64,000 nt of DNA from Crossaster papposus (taxonomy: Eukaryota; Echinodermata; Asteroidea; Velatida; Solasteridae). The position numbers were made by a program, and so were the translations under genes. The notes beneath the pieces are model-generated. The model searched no databases. It was given only the letters and a program-made list of their open reading frames with translations, and was not told the origin of the DNA. Shown here one piece after another: positions 1 to 62,868 of the stretch (the first letter of the stretch is position 1; each line of letters starts with the position of its first letter). The stretch is from NCBI GenBank assembly GCA_037893245.1, contig JBAIAA010000403.1, positions 231,086 to 295,085 on the forward strand, read 5' to 3'.

Positions 1-800
1 GGCTTTAAAAGTGTACACAAACTGTTTTTGTACGAAAAGGCGCCGTATTTGCCAATCAAAATGCGGCTGTGTGGGGAGTTAAAGAAATGGTCAAAAATAT
101 GCAGTCATGGATAATGTAAATAACCACCCGGTACTCGGATCACAACATCATTTTCCTGTTAAAAACCGAAACAAATCTTTGAAAATGAGAATTATCACTT
201 GTACTCATGTGACGTGAACGGCGGCCCCATTCAGACCACGGGAATGTCAAGAAGATAAACAAGGACATTGTTTTATAAGGTAGGATTTACAATAATACAC
301 GTATGTTTAAAATGCTCTGAATAGCGGTCTATTAATTAGGCTATGGTTTAATCCTGTTGTGGCAAAATACGTGATTTATTCCAGTACTTTAATAACCAGC
401 AACACGTACAGATACACATGTATGATTTCTGCAACGACACTGTCCTTTCCGAAACATAAATTGATTTGGTCTTTTTCTCTCATGCTTCATTTCTCCAACT
501 GCAACTTGTTGACCATCCTTCATGTACTGTACATACCCCTCCATGGTCCTCCTTTATATACTGAAACATACCACCTTTTAAACCTTTAAATAGCAACAAT
601 AACATTGCATGTAATGTGTGAACTTATTTGTGGACAATAGTGTCCTCACTGTCAGACCAAACAGTGTCTGATGGCCAGAACCTTAAATGGTCACTTCATG
701 GCACAGCTGTTGAACAGCTGTTTTGACAGTCAGTGATTAGCCAAAGGGTATGGGATGATTGTAATGAGCTGCACGGAATGTCTTGATATTGGTTTTAAAA
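1..800. other. Intergenic or intronic DNA, no gene seen
   Basis: No conserved coding segment is visible on either strand. The stretch lies in whichever intron follows SUR-like exon 16 (on the minus strand) and leads into the Tc1 relic. The small open frames have no recognisable domains. Confidence 0.5.
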
Positions 801-813
801 AGGCCAGTGCAAA

Positions 814-1263
814 ATGGGCATTTCAAGCAACATGCCACGATTGTCAAGGGATCAACGGCAGCGTGCCCTGGACAGCGTGCAAGGCGGACTGAGCTACCGT
901 GAGGTGGCACGTCATCTTGGCTGTTCACACCAGAGGATATCGGTCCTGGTGGGCAAAGAAACCCTCCACAACTTTGCATATGACAGACCTCGATCAGGGA
1001 GGCCAAGAGTCATCACTGCAAGGCAGGATAGGCAGATGGTCCTAAGTCACCTGCGGGATCGATTCCGTCCAGCATCCCGGACTGCAGCAGAAACTCCGGG
1101 GCGTGCAAATCCACGGATCTCTAATGATACTGCGCGAAGACGACTGCATGACTATGGTCTTATTGCCAGAAGACCATACAGAGGCGCCGTGTTAACGGCT
1201 GATGTCCATCGCCACAACCGACAGAGATGGTGCCAGCAGCAGTTTCAGTATAGTTTGTCCGCT
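814..1263 (+). pseudogene. Tc1/mariner transposase, N-terminal half only
   Basis: The frame reads MPRLSRDQRQRALDSVQGGL...HLGCSHQRIS and later DRPRSGRPRVITARQDR, RISNDTARRRLHDYGL and RRPYRG: the paired helix-turn-helix DNA-binding half with the GRPR linker of Tc1-like transposases. It stops after about 145 residues, before the catalytic DDE core, where the sequence changes to unrelated DNA near 1250. It is therefore a truncated plain DNA-transposon relic. No inverted repeats were identified. Confidence 0.82.
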
Positions 1264-1878
1264 TGCTAATAGTAATTTTGTCCCGCCCAAAAGGTTTAGG
1301 TCAATATTCTCTTTGTCACCATATTACTGGGTACGTGTTCTACGTGTAGCCCACACGTACACGTACGTATGTTCACGTGTGCAGCTATATTATGTACAAC
1401 GCACAGTAAAATGTCGTTGAATATCTTCTGGGAATGTTTTCAAAATCAAACGTAAATCAAAATGGCTGATGCATAATGCAGTTTTAATAGGAAAAAAGCA
1501 TGCTTGAAATTTCAAGTACAATATTTAAGGTTTATTCATATTGACTACAATAAATGTTCCATTCACAACTTCCAACACAGTGTGTCGGTATTTTAGTTTT
1601 TTTTATTAGATTTTTACGGCATCAAAATCGGCTATGAAAAGACGCATCTTATTTTACGACGACCCAAATACACGCCGTAACTTACTACGTGTTTCAAACT
1701 GTTGTCAAAATCAATTGTATGACGCGTCCTGAGATGTGAAGCATTGAATTGCGATGTTTCGTAGTGCTTTGTTGGGTGCAGGCACAAGATCATCCTCAAC
1801 CGTTACAGACTTAAGAGTCCTTGTTACCATACGCTCACCACCCATCTATACAGAGGTCTAAATGCTTCAACTCTATAC
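1264..1878. other. Start of SUR-like intron 16, no feature seen
   Basis: Follows the exon 16 donor on the minus strand. It contains an ACGTACACGTACGTA run near 1345-1370 but nothing that reads as the next SUR exon or as a known repeat. Confidence 0.4.
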
Positions 1879-52226
<50,348 letters not shown>

Positions 52227-52364
52227 GACTTCTGGCTGTTTCCACGTCTAAAACCTGCCTTCAATAAAACTAAATTAAATGGTAATCAATGATAAATTAG
52301 TGGTTGCTAATTTCTTTGACATGTTTGACCCCTTCTATTGCAATATCTTGTGCATCTCATACAA

Positions 52365-52680
52365 ACACCGTGTGACTGAATGGAGAGGTCCGTGACAAGA
52401 TTACACAGGATATCGGCCCATACGGAGATCTCCTTACCACTGTCAAGAAGGGCAAGTCTCCAGATCATCTGGGCTAGCAAAGACCATCTTGCAGGGTACA
52501 GTGAGAGGGGGAAGGGAGCGAAACAGGCAAAAGGAGAACTGGCTATAGACATCAGATAATGGAGGGGCCCTGGAGTTTGCCGAGGCCCCGAGGGCAGTAG
52601 AGAATCGAGAAGGGAGGAGTCGTCAGTGGTTCCCCAATGACCTCCCTAAAGGTCAATGGAAGAGATAGATACTGTCGAGA
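52365..52680 (+). pseudogene. 3' remnant of a LINE (C-terminal RT-associated domain)
   Basis: Translation in pieces resembles the familiar LINE C-terminus W-GHV-R-D-L-ILQGTV-GGR-RGRQ-K-W...V-R (DHLAGYSERGKGAKQAKGEL, then EGSRESRREESSVVP). It contains at least one in-frame stop near 52558. It lies just upstream of the SUR-like start codon, on the opposite strand. Confidence 0.6.
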
Positions 52681-52690
52681 CCTCTCCCAG

Positions 52691-53418
52691 GGTTGTAACA
52701 AGTCACTGATTTTTGCAAGTCAAGTCAAGTCACGTCATTTGGTCAAGAAGATCAGGTCGAGTCAAATCAAATCAGTGTGAACTCGAGTTGAGTCAAGTAC
52801 TTAGCTCAAGTAAATTTGGGTCACAAATACAATTATTTGAACGCTATACAATAGCGGGGGGCTTTTGTTGTAACAAGCTGAACAGATAACCGCTTGGTGA
52901 CCATTGGTGATTGCTTGAATTATCAGGAATGGGTGGATTTGGGGGGTTCTATTTTATAGTAAATATCGTTCAACTGACCTGTTTGAAGTTTTACAATCAT
53001 GGATGCCGAGAAAAACAACAACAAACATATGGCATTCGTTTTCAACCGGCGTTGGGATTTCTATTTAATTTTTGCAATCGCCGTCTGCCGATCGCGATTC
53101 AATAAAAATGAAAAAAATCACATTTGTTCAACAATTCTAGGAAATTTAGCGCAATCATTTTGCTGGATGCTCAGATTATTTATTTACGTTAAAAAAAGTA
53201 AGATACTTTTCTAAAAATTCGGTAGTAAAAAAATTCGAAATCTGCAAATGGTATAAAGTTTTGCTTTTATTTGTGTTTCTTGGGTCTTATTATTAGCCGT
53301 CAATCAAGTTAAGTCAAGTCATTCTGGTGAGGAACATGGGTCAAGTCATTTTGGTGAGAGACACCAGTCTTGAGTCGTTTGCTCGCAGTGACTTGAGTCG
53401 AGTCTAGTCATTACAACT
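52691..53418. mobile_element. AAGTC-rich foldback MITE with a nested MITE
   Basis: Left GTTGTAACAAGTCACTG and right (complement) GTTGTAATGACTAGACTCG are inverted ends. Both arms are rich in CAAGTCAAGTCA. The centre 52895-53265 is occupied by the second 347-bp-family MITE. Confidence 0.65.
52895..53265 (-). mobile_element. 347-bp MITE family, copy 2
   Basis: Reverse complement of the 21597-21943 element: ACCATTTGCAGATTTCGAA, TTTACTACCGAAT, CTCGGCATCCATGATTGTAA and the CCCCCCAAATCCA block all recur in order. The outer AAAGGTAG ends are degraded. Confidence 0.7.
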
Positions 53419-53819
53419 ATGATCTCCCCTGGTTAAATCATGGGAGAAAACAATGACACACTTACCAATACAATGATGAACTCAAGTTGTGATAATGATG
53501 ACAGGCATGCAAGATACATGTACATTTGACAAATGACTTCAGTTTTCTTGCATGCACTAGTGTACAGTACCTGCTCTATCCCCAACTAAATTCAAAATGT
53601 GCCTTTGTACAACAGTACACTGCACAACTGGGTAACCGTAACACGTGCAAGGTCACACATATACATTTTGTACAGGTCACCCATACAATGTATATACATT
53701 TTGTACATGCCTAGAGAAGCAAATTATACTTTAGGCTTTACATTGTAAGATAACTGCAAGCTAGGGTCAGCGAACTTTGGACTATAATGAACTTTCAGAC
53801 TTTAAAGGGATCGTATACG

Positions 53820-54400
53820 TGTGGTAATTGGAACCACTGATCTCTACAAACTGGATAGGTCGGGCGGCTCTGCACGTGAAGCCATTGGCGGCCATATTGG
53901 GATATTCAAAACATTGCAGGCGTACACACGTTTGTATAGCGCACGACCGAGAAAACTCATTTAATATCACAGGAAATGAAGTTAACGTCGCAAAAACGAT
54001 CCAGTTTGATTAGGAAAATTAAGGTAAACATAATAACACCCAATAATGAGATGTATACGCCAAGTTTGAATATTAAAAAGCCCTATTTTCGGGAAAAGTT
54101 ACGAGACCAAAATTTTGTTTTAACATTTCCAACATCATAACCTTATGCACAAACTATAGGAAAATGAAAAACGAGGTTTTTTGGATCAAGGAAATTCTTA
54201 AATTTTGGGGTTTAATTTTATATCCAGACACTAAAAAGTGCCAGTTTTATAATAAAATAAATTAGAAAATTTCAGTGCGCGCACGTGCGATCACTGCATT
54301 GTATTGAATATCCCAACATGGCCGCCGGTGACTTCACGGCTCGCTATCCCATCAATGTACAATCGACCTATCCTGTTTGTAGAGATCAGTGATTGGAACC
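53820..54400. mobile_element. Foldback MITE, about 580 bp
   Basis: Inverted arms of about 95 bp: GGAACCACTGATCTCTACAA, GGATAGGTCG, GAAGCCATTGGCGGCCAT and ATTGGGATATTCAA pair with 54297-54400. Confidence 0.75.
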
Positions 54401-54839
54401 CACTGGTTTGTTTCAATCCTATACCGTGCGTCCCAAAAAAACACTATACACTTTTGAAATGGCTGCCGAATAAAAAAAATATATGATTCGGGGGAAAAGT
54501 TGTGTATGGAAAGCTCATAAACTCAACTTTCATATGACACCACAAAGTCTGAAAATAATTCATGCTTGGGTGAGCACTGCTCACTTTTGTAAAGGGTATG
54601 AAAATTAGGTTGCGCAGGAATTAGCCTTCCAATTTGTGAGAGGTAAATCCTTTGGAGCTTACAAAATTGAGGGTGATATGATACATTCATTGAGTGAATT
54701 TCATGGTTTATTAAACCAAATTTGTATGCATGAGTGAACAGGAATTGCATTTTTTATTGTAGCATTGTAACTTTCCCTGGTAGACTCAGTGGTGTGTTCA
54801 TGGGAGTCAGGATGGGGTGATGGTACATGTTGTAATTTC

Positions 54840-55070
54840 CATATTACAAACTGTTATTTTTTACATCTGTGACTTTTAATAAAAACCTTCACCCCATATT
54901 TCAGTTATTGTAAGATTAGTTGAACTGTACATCTCATTGATTTACTAAATAACCAGATGGGGATTATGTAAATTGATTATTCAAATACCGTTTGTTGAAA
55001 AAAGGAATGTCACAGATGTCGGCTACTTATTCTTCAGATTTACCTGAAGAATAAGTAGCCGACATCTTGG
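54840..55070. repeat. Dispersed repeat; inverted relative at 62695-62875
   Basis: TTTTTACATCTGTGACTTTTAATAAAAACC and GTAAGATTAGTTGAACTGTA recur as complements near 62790-62860. A 52-bp hairpin GATGTCGGCTACTTATTCTTCAG closes it at 55015-55066. Confidence 0.65.
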
Positions 55071-55438
55071 ACATTCATATCAAAAGGTTTTGGTCACTGA
55101 AGCAGTGCTTTCTTCCTCCATTCTTCCGTAAGAAAGTACATTTCTATTCTATTTCTCCTATAGGTAAATAAGACATGAATAAATGACAAAGGACGCAATT
55201 GTTTGAACTGTTGGTAGGTCGACAGTGGGCCGTACCATACGTTTAATCATAACCAGACTGTAGCATATCATTTCACTCTTCAATAACATTCAACCATCTG
55301 CCACTTCCTTGAAGACAGGGCATTAATATAAACAATATTATTATTACTTATTGTATTTTATTTATTTTTTTATTTTATTTTTATTTTATTTTATTAATAA
55401 TTAATAATGAATGTGTATTGTAACTAAATTCCAAGCGA

Positions 55439-56425
55439 TTAAGAAGGGAGCAACAGGGATGCGGTGTCCGGTTTCAGGTAGGCGTTTCGGGCGGTTTCTG
55501 TCTTCCATCGGGAAATTAAGAAAGCAGGAACATGAGCATTGCAGGCGGCTGTGGCCCCTCCCGATCTCAGGCTGTGGAGGCCGTACAGGGATACATCAGG
55601 AACAATGGGTCGAAGTGCGTCCAAGATAATCTCGCGTGTACGAGAATAGCTTAGTGGATGAACGGTCGCAATGAGGCCCTTTTTGGTGCTGACCAGTCTG
55701 CGAAGCACGGGCAACGACGAGTCCACCGGATCGCCAACAGCGGCGAAGTACCGCTCGGCTGCGGTCACAGGGCAGGTATGTTGGAATGTCCTGGCTATTA
55801 CCACCTTTGCTCCTTGTCTGAACTGGTCGCACTTTGACCGTGCGAGATGGATTGATAGACGGTCGTCTGTGATTCTACAGTCCTTTCGCGCTAGGTCGCT
55901 GAAACGCAGGAAGCCTGCGTAAGAAACAAGGTAAATAAAGACGATCCGCAAATCGGCGAGGGTGGCGTTGGGTGTCCGTGGCTGTCAAGGATTTTTGTTA
56001 ATATGTCCGGTGCGATAGGTTCCTTCCGAACAGGTGCCTTTGAGTTCAGGCGCTTGAAGCCCTCTAGGGTAGTTTTTACCATTGTGTTGTCTGTAGGGGA
56101 GAGCAAGCCGGACAGGCTGTGGACCCACTTAACCGCCGCTACGACAGAATCGGCGACCGTCTTATGCCCGTGGGTAGCAAGATGTGCGATGAAAAGTGAT
56201 AAGTGGAAAGGGTCAACAGGGAGGACGGAGATGCCGGTTTTGGAGGAAGCCCAGTCCTGCCATCTATTCCAGTATAGGCGACGTATTTCTTTGTAGTCGG
56301 GGGCGCTTTGGCCGACATGAGCAGGGGCGGTAGATTGGTCTTGGCCAGGTTGAGTAAACTGGTGTCGGAAAGGGCGCAAGTCAGGTTGTTCCAAATGCCT
56401 GTCAAAAGACAAAATACACACGGCA
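55439..56425 (-). mobile_element. Fossil tyrosine-recombinase element (DIRS/Crypton-type)
   Basis: Two adjoining minus-strand segments belong to a tyrosine recombinase: a SAM-like N-terminal part and a catalytic part with LRFSDL (box A Arg), LHSLRSGG (H-x-x-R) and the tyrosine region RNAYLKPD. It is broken about once between the two. No reverse transcriptase is seen nearby, so DIRS/Ngaro and Crypton cannot be told apart. Confidence 0.75.
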
Positions 56426-56559
56426 ACAGCAAATGGGTTCTACATACGCACAAAAAGCGTGAAGAGTAAAAAACATGATGCACAAGTATTCCTATAAAAG
56501 AACGTAGCAAGAAATATGAAATCGAATAATAATAAAAGCCATCTGCGACCAAGGAGTCA

Positions 56560-57430
56560 AAGATGGATACAATGGATACAATACAATGGTCAGGGATTTA
56601 TAAGATGAATAGGTAAAGTGCTTATTTCAGTTTATTTGATGTAGTAGAAAGCAAAACACGAGAACAAGTGTTCCGTATTCCAATCCGGTGATGAGCGCCG
56701 GTCCAACGTTGAAGTTGGCACTCGGCGGCCACGAAAAACCCCCTTTTAGGAGGAAACGTGGGTGCATCCTGGGCGCATCAACAGGGGTGCACTCCCCTTG
56801 GACCGAATGTGGAAAATCTATATGATTGCTTTTTTTTCTTCTTTTTTTTAATATTTATGTACTTACTTTTGGGGTAGGGGTATTGGGTGGCGTACGGTAT
56901 GGTATACTGTTCTGACCGAGAGTGAGCTCAGGCGAGGCAAGCATGGCCATTAGGCCTATATACAATGCGTTGTTGCGTAACTGCATTTTATGCAAATGCA
57001 TTCGCACCTGCCGTGCGAAAACGAATAGAAATTCAACTTGTTTTGTAGCAAAAATGTTCTATGGAGAATGACGTGAAAAACCCGTCTTTTTTTACATCCA
57101 TCTCCACGCTGCTAAAAGTACTGCATATTTTGTCTAGTTTGACACAACTCAGACTATGTTCTTTCCAATAAAGCAAACAAATTACAATTTCATTATGATT
57201 TACCCCCGCGTTTTATTGCTTAAAGTAGCCAATTTACTGTTAGTTTCAGCTCGTTTTCTGTGTAAAATCAACGGTTGGGGCGACAGAGCTGTTTTACTTT
57301 TGCACAATTTGGCAGAGCACCCTTTTCAGTTTCTTAGTTTGAGAAAGTGTTTTTTCTCTGTAGTTTTTTCTTTCTAACCATATATGAAAAAAGGTGCATT
57401 GCATCATTAATACCCTACTTAATAATAACA
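56560..57430. other. Spacer between recombinase element and LINE C
   Basis: A GC-rich block at 56690-56815 (CCGGTCCAACGTTGAAGTTG) may be part of the recombinase element. The remainder is AT-rich and without a recognisable feature. Confidence 0.35.
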
Positions 57431-58547
57431 CACATCACCTTCCAAATTGTGAATCACATTTTTCAAAAGGAAAATTATCATTATTCGTCGTGAACTTGAC
57501 CTTCAGACGGGTTCAAGCGATTTTGCTGATCCAATAGATATTTCTTTTCAATCACTATCGACCTTGCGGCTAACTACACAAACTGAAATATCAAAAATTA
57601 TCTGCAAATCACCATCAAAATCATGTCGCCTGGATCCCTTGCCCACATGGATGCTTATAGGAAAACCTTACTCAAATTGTGCCAGTTATTACTGATATTA
57701 TCAACTCTTCTTTGTCGTCCGGAATCTTTCCTACTGAAGCCCACCGTGCCATCATTAAGCCATTACTAAAAAAGGCGTCACTTGATAGAAATATTCTTAA
57801 AAATTATAGACCCGTTTCGAATATCAGTTTCGTTGGTAAGATAATAGAAAAAATTGCTTGTGCACGACTATCTGAACATATGAATCAACATAATCTAATG
57901 GACCCCTACCAGTCAGCTTATAGACCCAAACATAGTACTAAATCTGCCCTAATAAAAGTAAAAAATAATATCATGTTTTCCCTTAATTCAAATCAAGTTA
58001 CCCTCCTAGTATATATTATTAGAATAGATCTTTCAGCTGCATTTGATACAATTGATCATAGTATATTACTTTCGCGTTTGTCATCCAGAATTGGCATAAG
58101 AGGGGTTGCACTTGACTGGTTCCATTCATATCTTAAGGGTTGGACCAGTCAGGTTGACATTGCTGGTGAATTGTCAGCTCCATCTATTGCTGATTATGGC
58201 TTACCACAGGGCTCTGTCTTCGGTCCACTAGGCTACACTGTTTACACCCTTCCTGTTGGTGATATAGCCCGGCACCACCAAATTTCTTATCATATTATGC
58301 TGATGATACACAATTATATATATCATTCAACCCTAATGTACCTGGTGAGATGAATCGTGCAATCTCTAAACTTGAAAAATGCATCTCAGACATTAAAACC
58401 TGGATGACAGTTAATAAGCTTAAATTAAACGATGATAAAACGGAATTCGTTGTCGCTGCTTCCTCCCATAATCTTAAACTTATCCCCGATATTTCCATTG
58501 TTATTGGAAACTCTTCTATTCACCCATCTGAATCTGTTAGGAACCTA

Positions 58548-60671
58548 CACTGTTAAAAAAATATCTGTTAATTAACAGTACATTCTATTGTCAATTGGCA
58601 TTACAGTAGTTACTGTTTTTAACAGTACATTCTACTGTTGTTTTTATCTCTGTTTATTAACAGACATTATACTGTATTGGGTACTGTACACCTACAGTGA
58701 TTCCCCTGTTTTGCAACAGTGATTAACCCGTTGTTGTTTTGTTAATATAACAGCAAGTTTTATGTGAATAAGATTAATACTGCTGCAAACTGCTTACTGG
58801 CTGGAATGACCTGAAATATACAAATCAAATAAGTTAAGAGGGCCTAATATTTCGATCTTAACAAGATCTTCTTCAGAGACTAAATGACTGTGTACAAGAA
58901 ACAAACATATATAGGGCAACATACAGCATGATGCACGTCATGGACGCTGACAAAACACAAACGAAAAAAGCACAGAGTTCAATAGAACAAACAACAAAAG
59001 GAGGATTAGGCTGAGGGATTAAAGGGTGAGGTCAGTGTGGGTAGGAAAGGCAGGGTAGGAACAAAAAAAGAAGGGTAAAGCCACAAGGAAAAGGGTCCAG
59101 GGTGGAGATCAAAGGGAAGAACTAACAAAGAAGTATAAATAGGAGTAATGAGGAGGGGGGGGGGGGGGGGGTGGGGGGGGGGTTGAGGAAAACCGGAGGA
59201 GTGAGAACAAACAAAAACAGAATTCTGGCAAGGAATGAATCTGAAACAGATGACAAATGGAGAACAAAATAGAAGTTAATCATTTCCTAGTTGGATGTTA
59301 AGCCCATGTGGTTGAATAGTCCGAAGACGATTCATCCAAACTTTCTCCCGGCTGAGGCGGACTGATTCTTTCCGATGGCCAAGTGATTCTATGCCCTGAA
59401 GAATCATATCAGAAATACAATGGTTAGGCTGGTTAAAGTGATGTCCTACAGGGGTATCCAGTTTATTGGTGTTGACAGTCGATCGATGACCGTAGAAACG
59501 CTTTTTTAGGGCATTTTTGGTCTCTCCGACATACTGAACTCCACAAAACCTGCAAGAGATGAGATATATGACATTAGATGTACTGCAAGTGATGTTACCA
59601 ATAATTCTATGAGTAGTACCAGAAGAGTGGCCAGAAAAGGAGTCAGACTCCTGAATGTGGTCGGACCACACATCTAGAACTGCACTTGAAAGTTCCGTGC
59701 TGGATGGGGGGAGATGCATCCAAGCTGGGAACTTCGGCTCGAACAATGAGGTCTCGTAGATTTTGAGGGCGTCTATAGGCCAATACAGGGCTGTCGGGGA
59801 TAATAATAATAATAACTGGATGGCCCGGACAAGGCGATCTGAAGTGTGGAGAATGTGATGGCTGTCGTTAGTGATTTTGCGAAGGGAAGGGAGACTGTTG
59901 AAGTACAGTTTTCTGTTACGCGTATTGCGGCAATTTACATCGATGAATGGTGGGAATGAGAATGGGAACCAGAAATATTATAAGTAACTAGTTATTACAC
60001 AATACTACATGTATTACGTATACAGTTATATAGTACAAATGCTAGGATAACCTACTAAACACTTTAACCATTGTCGTGAGTTACTTTTATATTCAGCTTT
60101 TCCCGCAATGATGAAGTCACGCTTTCAAATGAATAATTTCAATATTTAAATGCGGAGGGAGATGGGATGCAATTCTTCAGATTTATTTGCTAAAAATCAA
60201 AATTGTATCAGGGAATTGCTTTAATAATAACACAAAGTGGTAAAAAAAAGTGTGATTTGTGGTAAAACAACACAGTTTAACATGACTTTTGTGAACACTA
60301 ATTTCCTCACTTCTGATTGTTCAGTTGCTGCGTAATGAGATTCGTGTAGAAGAACATTCTCTGTCAATAAATACTTTGTTGGCTTTGCTGTATATTTACA
60401 GCAAAATGTGTTGTTATAAAACAGTAATGTTGATGTGTCTTAACATAACGGAAGAAAATGCTTGTTCAAAAGATGATGTTTCTTGTTCCAGTACAAAACT
60501 TTAATTTAACAGCGAACATTATGTAACCAAACAGAGAAATTCAGAAAAATGTACATAGACAGTACTAGTTTTGTTTATATGCAAAGAAATCCCAAAACAG
60601 TAATATCTACTGTTATATATTGACATTTTCAAGAGAAAAACAACTGTGAAGTTACACAATTGTTAACAGTG
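58548..60671. mobile_element. CACTA-like (EnSpm) non-autonomous element
   Basis: Ends CACTGTTAA and TTAACAGTG with TA duplications (58546-58547, 60672-60673). Excision restores LINE C (VRNLGVFFD). CACTG ends with a short duplication suit EnSpm/CACTA. The interior is rich in TACTGTT-like motifs. It is split by a Penelope-like element. Confidence 0.75.
58824..59960 (-). mobile_element. Penelope-like element, 3' portion with GIY-YIG domain
   Basis: The minus strand encodes NLRDLIVRAEVP-like sequence near 59740, then a GIY-YIG endonuclease segment: VIYLISCRFCGVQYVGETKN followed by ALKKRF-GHRS (59745-59276). The 3' UTR has a poly-C (plus-strand G) tract at 59153-59181. It is 5' truncated, and no RT domain remains. 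The 3' terminus is shared with the 43369-44030 copy. Confidence 0.8.
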
Positions 60672-60818
60672 TAGGTGTATTCTTTGACCCGGCTATGTCC
60701 ATGTCTTCCCATATATCATATATATCACGAACTGTCAATTACTATCTTCGCAATATATCACGTGCCCGCAAGTTCATGGATGAATCTACATGTCACCACG
60801 CTGTTCGTTCATTGGTAC

Positions 60819-61817
60819 TGTAACGGAAAAAGGGTCTGGTGCATGAACTCTTGATGAACCCATAGGGCCACAGTGGCTATGGGCAAGTAAATAGGTAGGG
60901 TCTGCTATCGGATGTTTGGGAAACTCCTTATAGCGAGTACAATGGATGGAGCCTTGTGGGTTGGTACTGGAAGTTTAGAAACACAGGGAAGCCAAGCACA
61001 ACGGAATCGTATAGCATAAGATAAGAGTAGCTGTCAGTGGTCTGACAGGGTGTTGTGAGTTGTATAAATGAGGTGTATGAAATCTGGCATATATGCTTAA
61101 AGACTAACTTAGCAACTTGAAAAGGGGGAAACAGAGTTGTTTTGGAACACTTCTTGATGCATTGACAGCAGACACTAGGCAGATCACCGAAGGGGACTAA
61201 TTCTGTTTAGAAAGGGTTTGTAAATAAAAGGGTTTCATGGAAACATAATAGAAGACTAAACAGGAGTTATTGCGTATAAAATACAGAGCACAATGGGGAA
61301 AAGGGGCAGTTGTTCGATATTCATCGATGGAAGTGGTTCTGATAGAGTGCAGATTTAGTTGTGATCAAGTGTATCATATAAGTCTATGTACTTGGGAAGC
61401 CGATTGTGTATACGCGGGTTCTAGGACGCGGGAGCACAAGTGCTGGGATTATGTAAGTAGCACTACGTAGATGTAGGGTAGTCCACATTAAGGGGACTAC
61501 CGCGCTATAGTGGGGTACGTTACATGTACCTGGGGCCGATTAGGCTCATTATGTAATTTGTGTTTATTCTTGTATATAGGACCCGGTGGGGGAAGTAAGT
61601 GGAAGTGGAGACAATAAAGTAGCTAGCTGTAATATCCTAGTCGAACTATAGAATTGCTTCTCTGGTGTGCCGTTTATCACGTGTTCCTTGTCCTCTTTGT
61701 AACGGGCGGTATATTTCCACCCAAACGGATCCGGTCCCTGGCCATAGCTGTGCGGCTTTTGGGGTCAGATAATACCGGTGGAGTCGGGGGTTTACCAACC
61801 GAGGGAAAACCGCTACA
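60819..61817. mobile_element. Solo LTR, 999 bp
   Basis: A fossil LTR starting TGTAACGG and ending CTACA, flanked by GTAC duplications (60815-60818, 61818-61821), with no internal retrotransposon sequence. It inserted in LINE C, and removal restores the LINE reading. A TATAAATG box near 61060 and AATAAAG near 61612 suit a plus-strand LTR. The family (Gypsy or BEL) is undetermined. Confidence 0.8.
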
Positions 61818-62434
61818 GTACTTTCACGGCTTGATTATTGTAATGGTTTGTTATCTTCTGTACCCAATGTACACATACAACGACTGCAGCGTTTACAAAA
61901 CTGGGCCGCACGTTTAGTTTTTGCTGTCAACCGCAAGCATGATCCCATACCCTTGATGCATTCGCTACACTGGTTACCAATACAACAAAGAATAATGTTC
62001 AAGCATTTATTATTTGTCTACAAATCCTTTCATAACCTTGCTCCAGTCTATTTATCAGACTGCTTGTTAAAATATGTTACAAGAAGAAATAACCTGAGAT
62101 CTGGAGATGATATCCTACGACTTGAATATCCTAGAACAAGAGTACAGGCCGGTGATAGAACTTTCACTGTATGTGCCTCCCGTGCATGGAACAATCTCCC
62201 GATCTCAGTTAGATCTTCTACCTCTGTAAATAACTTCAAAAAATCTTTGAAAACGCATCTTTTTGTATAATTTTCCTACCTTTGTATTATTCTGCAATCA
62301 TTGTTTCAATTGTTAGTTTTAATGTAACTATTTTATCGTAAGTATATATAAGTAACATTTTATAATTGTACGCGCTTTGAGCCTTTTGGGAAAAGCGCAT
62401 TATAAATATTAATGTAATGTAATGTAATGTTTTA

Positions 62435-62868
62435 ATTGGTCAATGTTATCCCCCGCGTATCTGAGATATAAAACCATCACACGCCGAAATTTTGCGCCAA
62501 GTGAAAATGTTGGTGTGGGGAACTGTATCGCGTAGTCTGGTCACGGTCCCCGTACATAGTACAATACACAGTGTTGGAACCAGACTGGATGCACAGACTG
62601 CTCAGAATGTGCTACACACAGCAGCGTTTTGCTAAGGTCGTTTGTGTAGTGCCAGGGTATCGGAGCATTATTAGGCTATTTTAATAGGGTCCTTATACCC
62701 CTAAACCTTTTGATATGCCTTTTTTTCAACAAACCGAATTTGAATATTAAATTTACATCCCTACCTGGGTATTAAGTAAATCAATGAGATGTTCAACTAA
62801 TCTTACAATAATTGAAATGTGGAGTGAAGGTTTTTATTCAAAGTCACAGATGTAAAAAACTAACAGTG
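62435..62868. other. Spacer with a dispersed repeat copy
   Basis: Contains the inverted relative of the 54840-55070 repeat at about 62695-62865. Otherwise nothing recognised. Confidence 0.4.

Larger units (their letters stand above)
57430..62430 (+). mobile_element. LINE C: CR1/L2-type retrotransposon, twice interrupted
   Basis: Blocks at 57430-58547, 60674-60818 and 61822-62430. It encodes RT (LKKASLDRNILKNYRPVSNI, DLSAAFDTIDHSILL, LPQGSVFGPL, YADD at 58296-58307), then TEFVVAAS, then a C-terminal part with WAARLVF, PLMHSLHWLPI and RAWNNLP ending in FKKSLKTHLFV at 62270. The 3' end has TACGCGCTTTGAGCCTTTTG and a (TGTAA)n tail. It is 5' truncated, with frame changes near 57670 and 58240-58300; dead. 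Confidence 0.88.
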
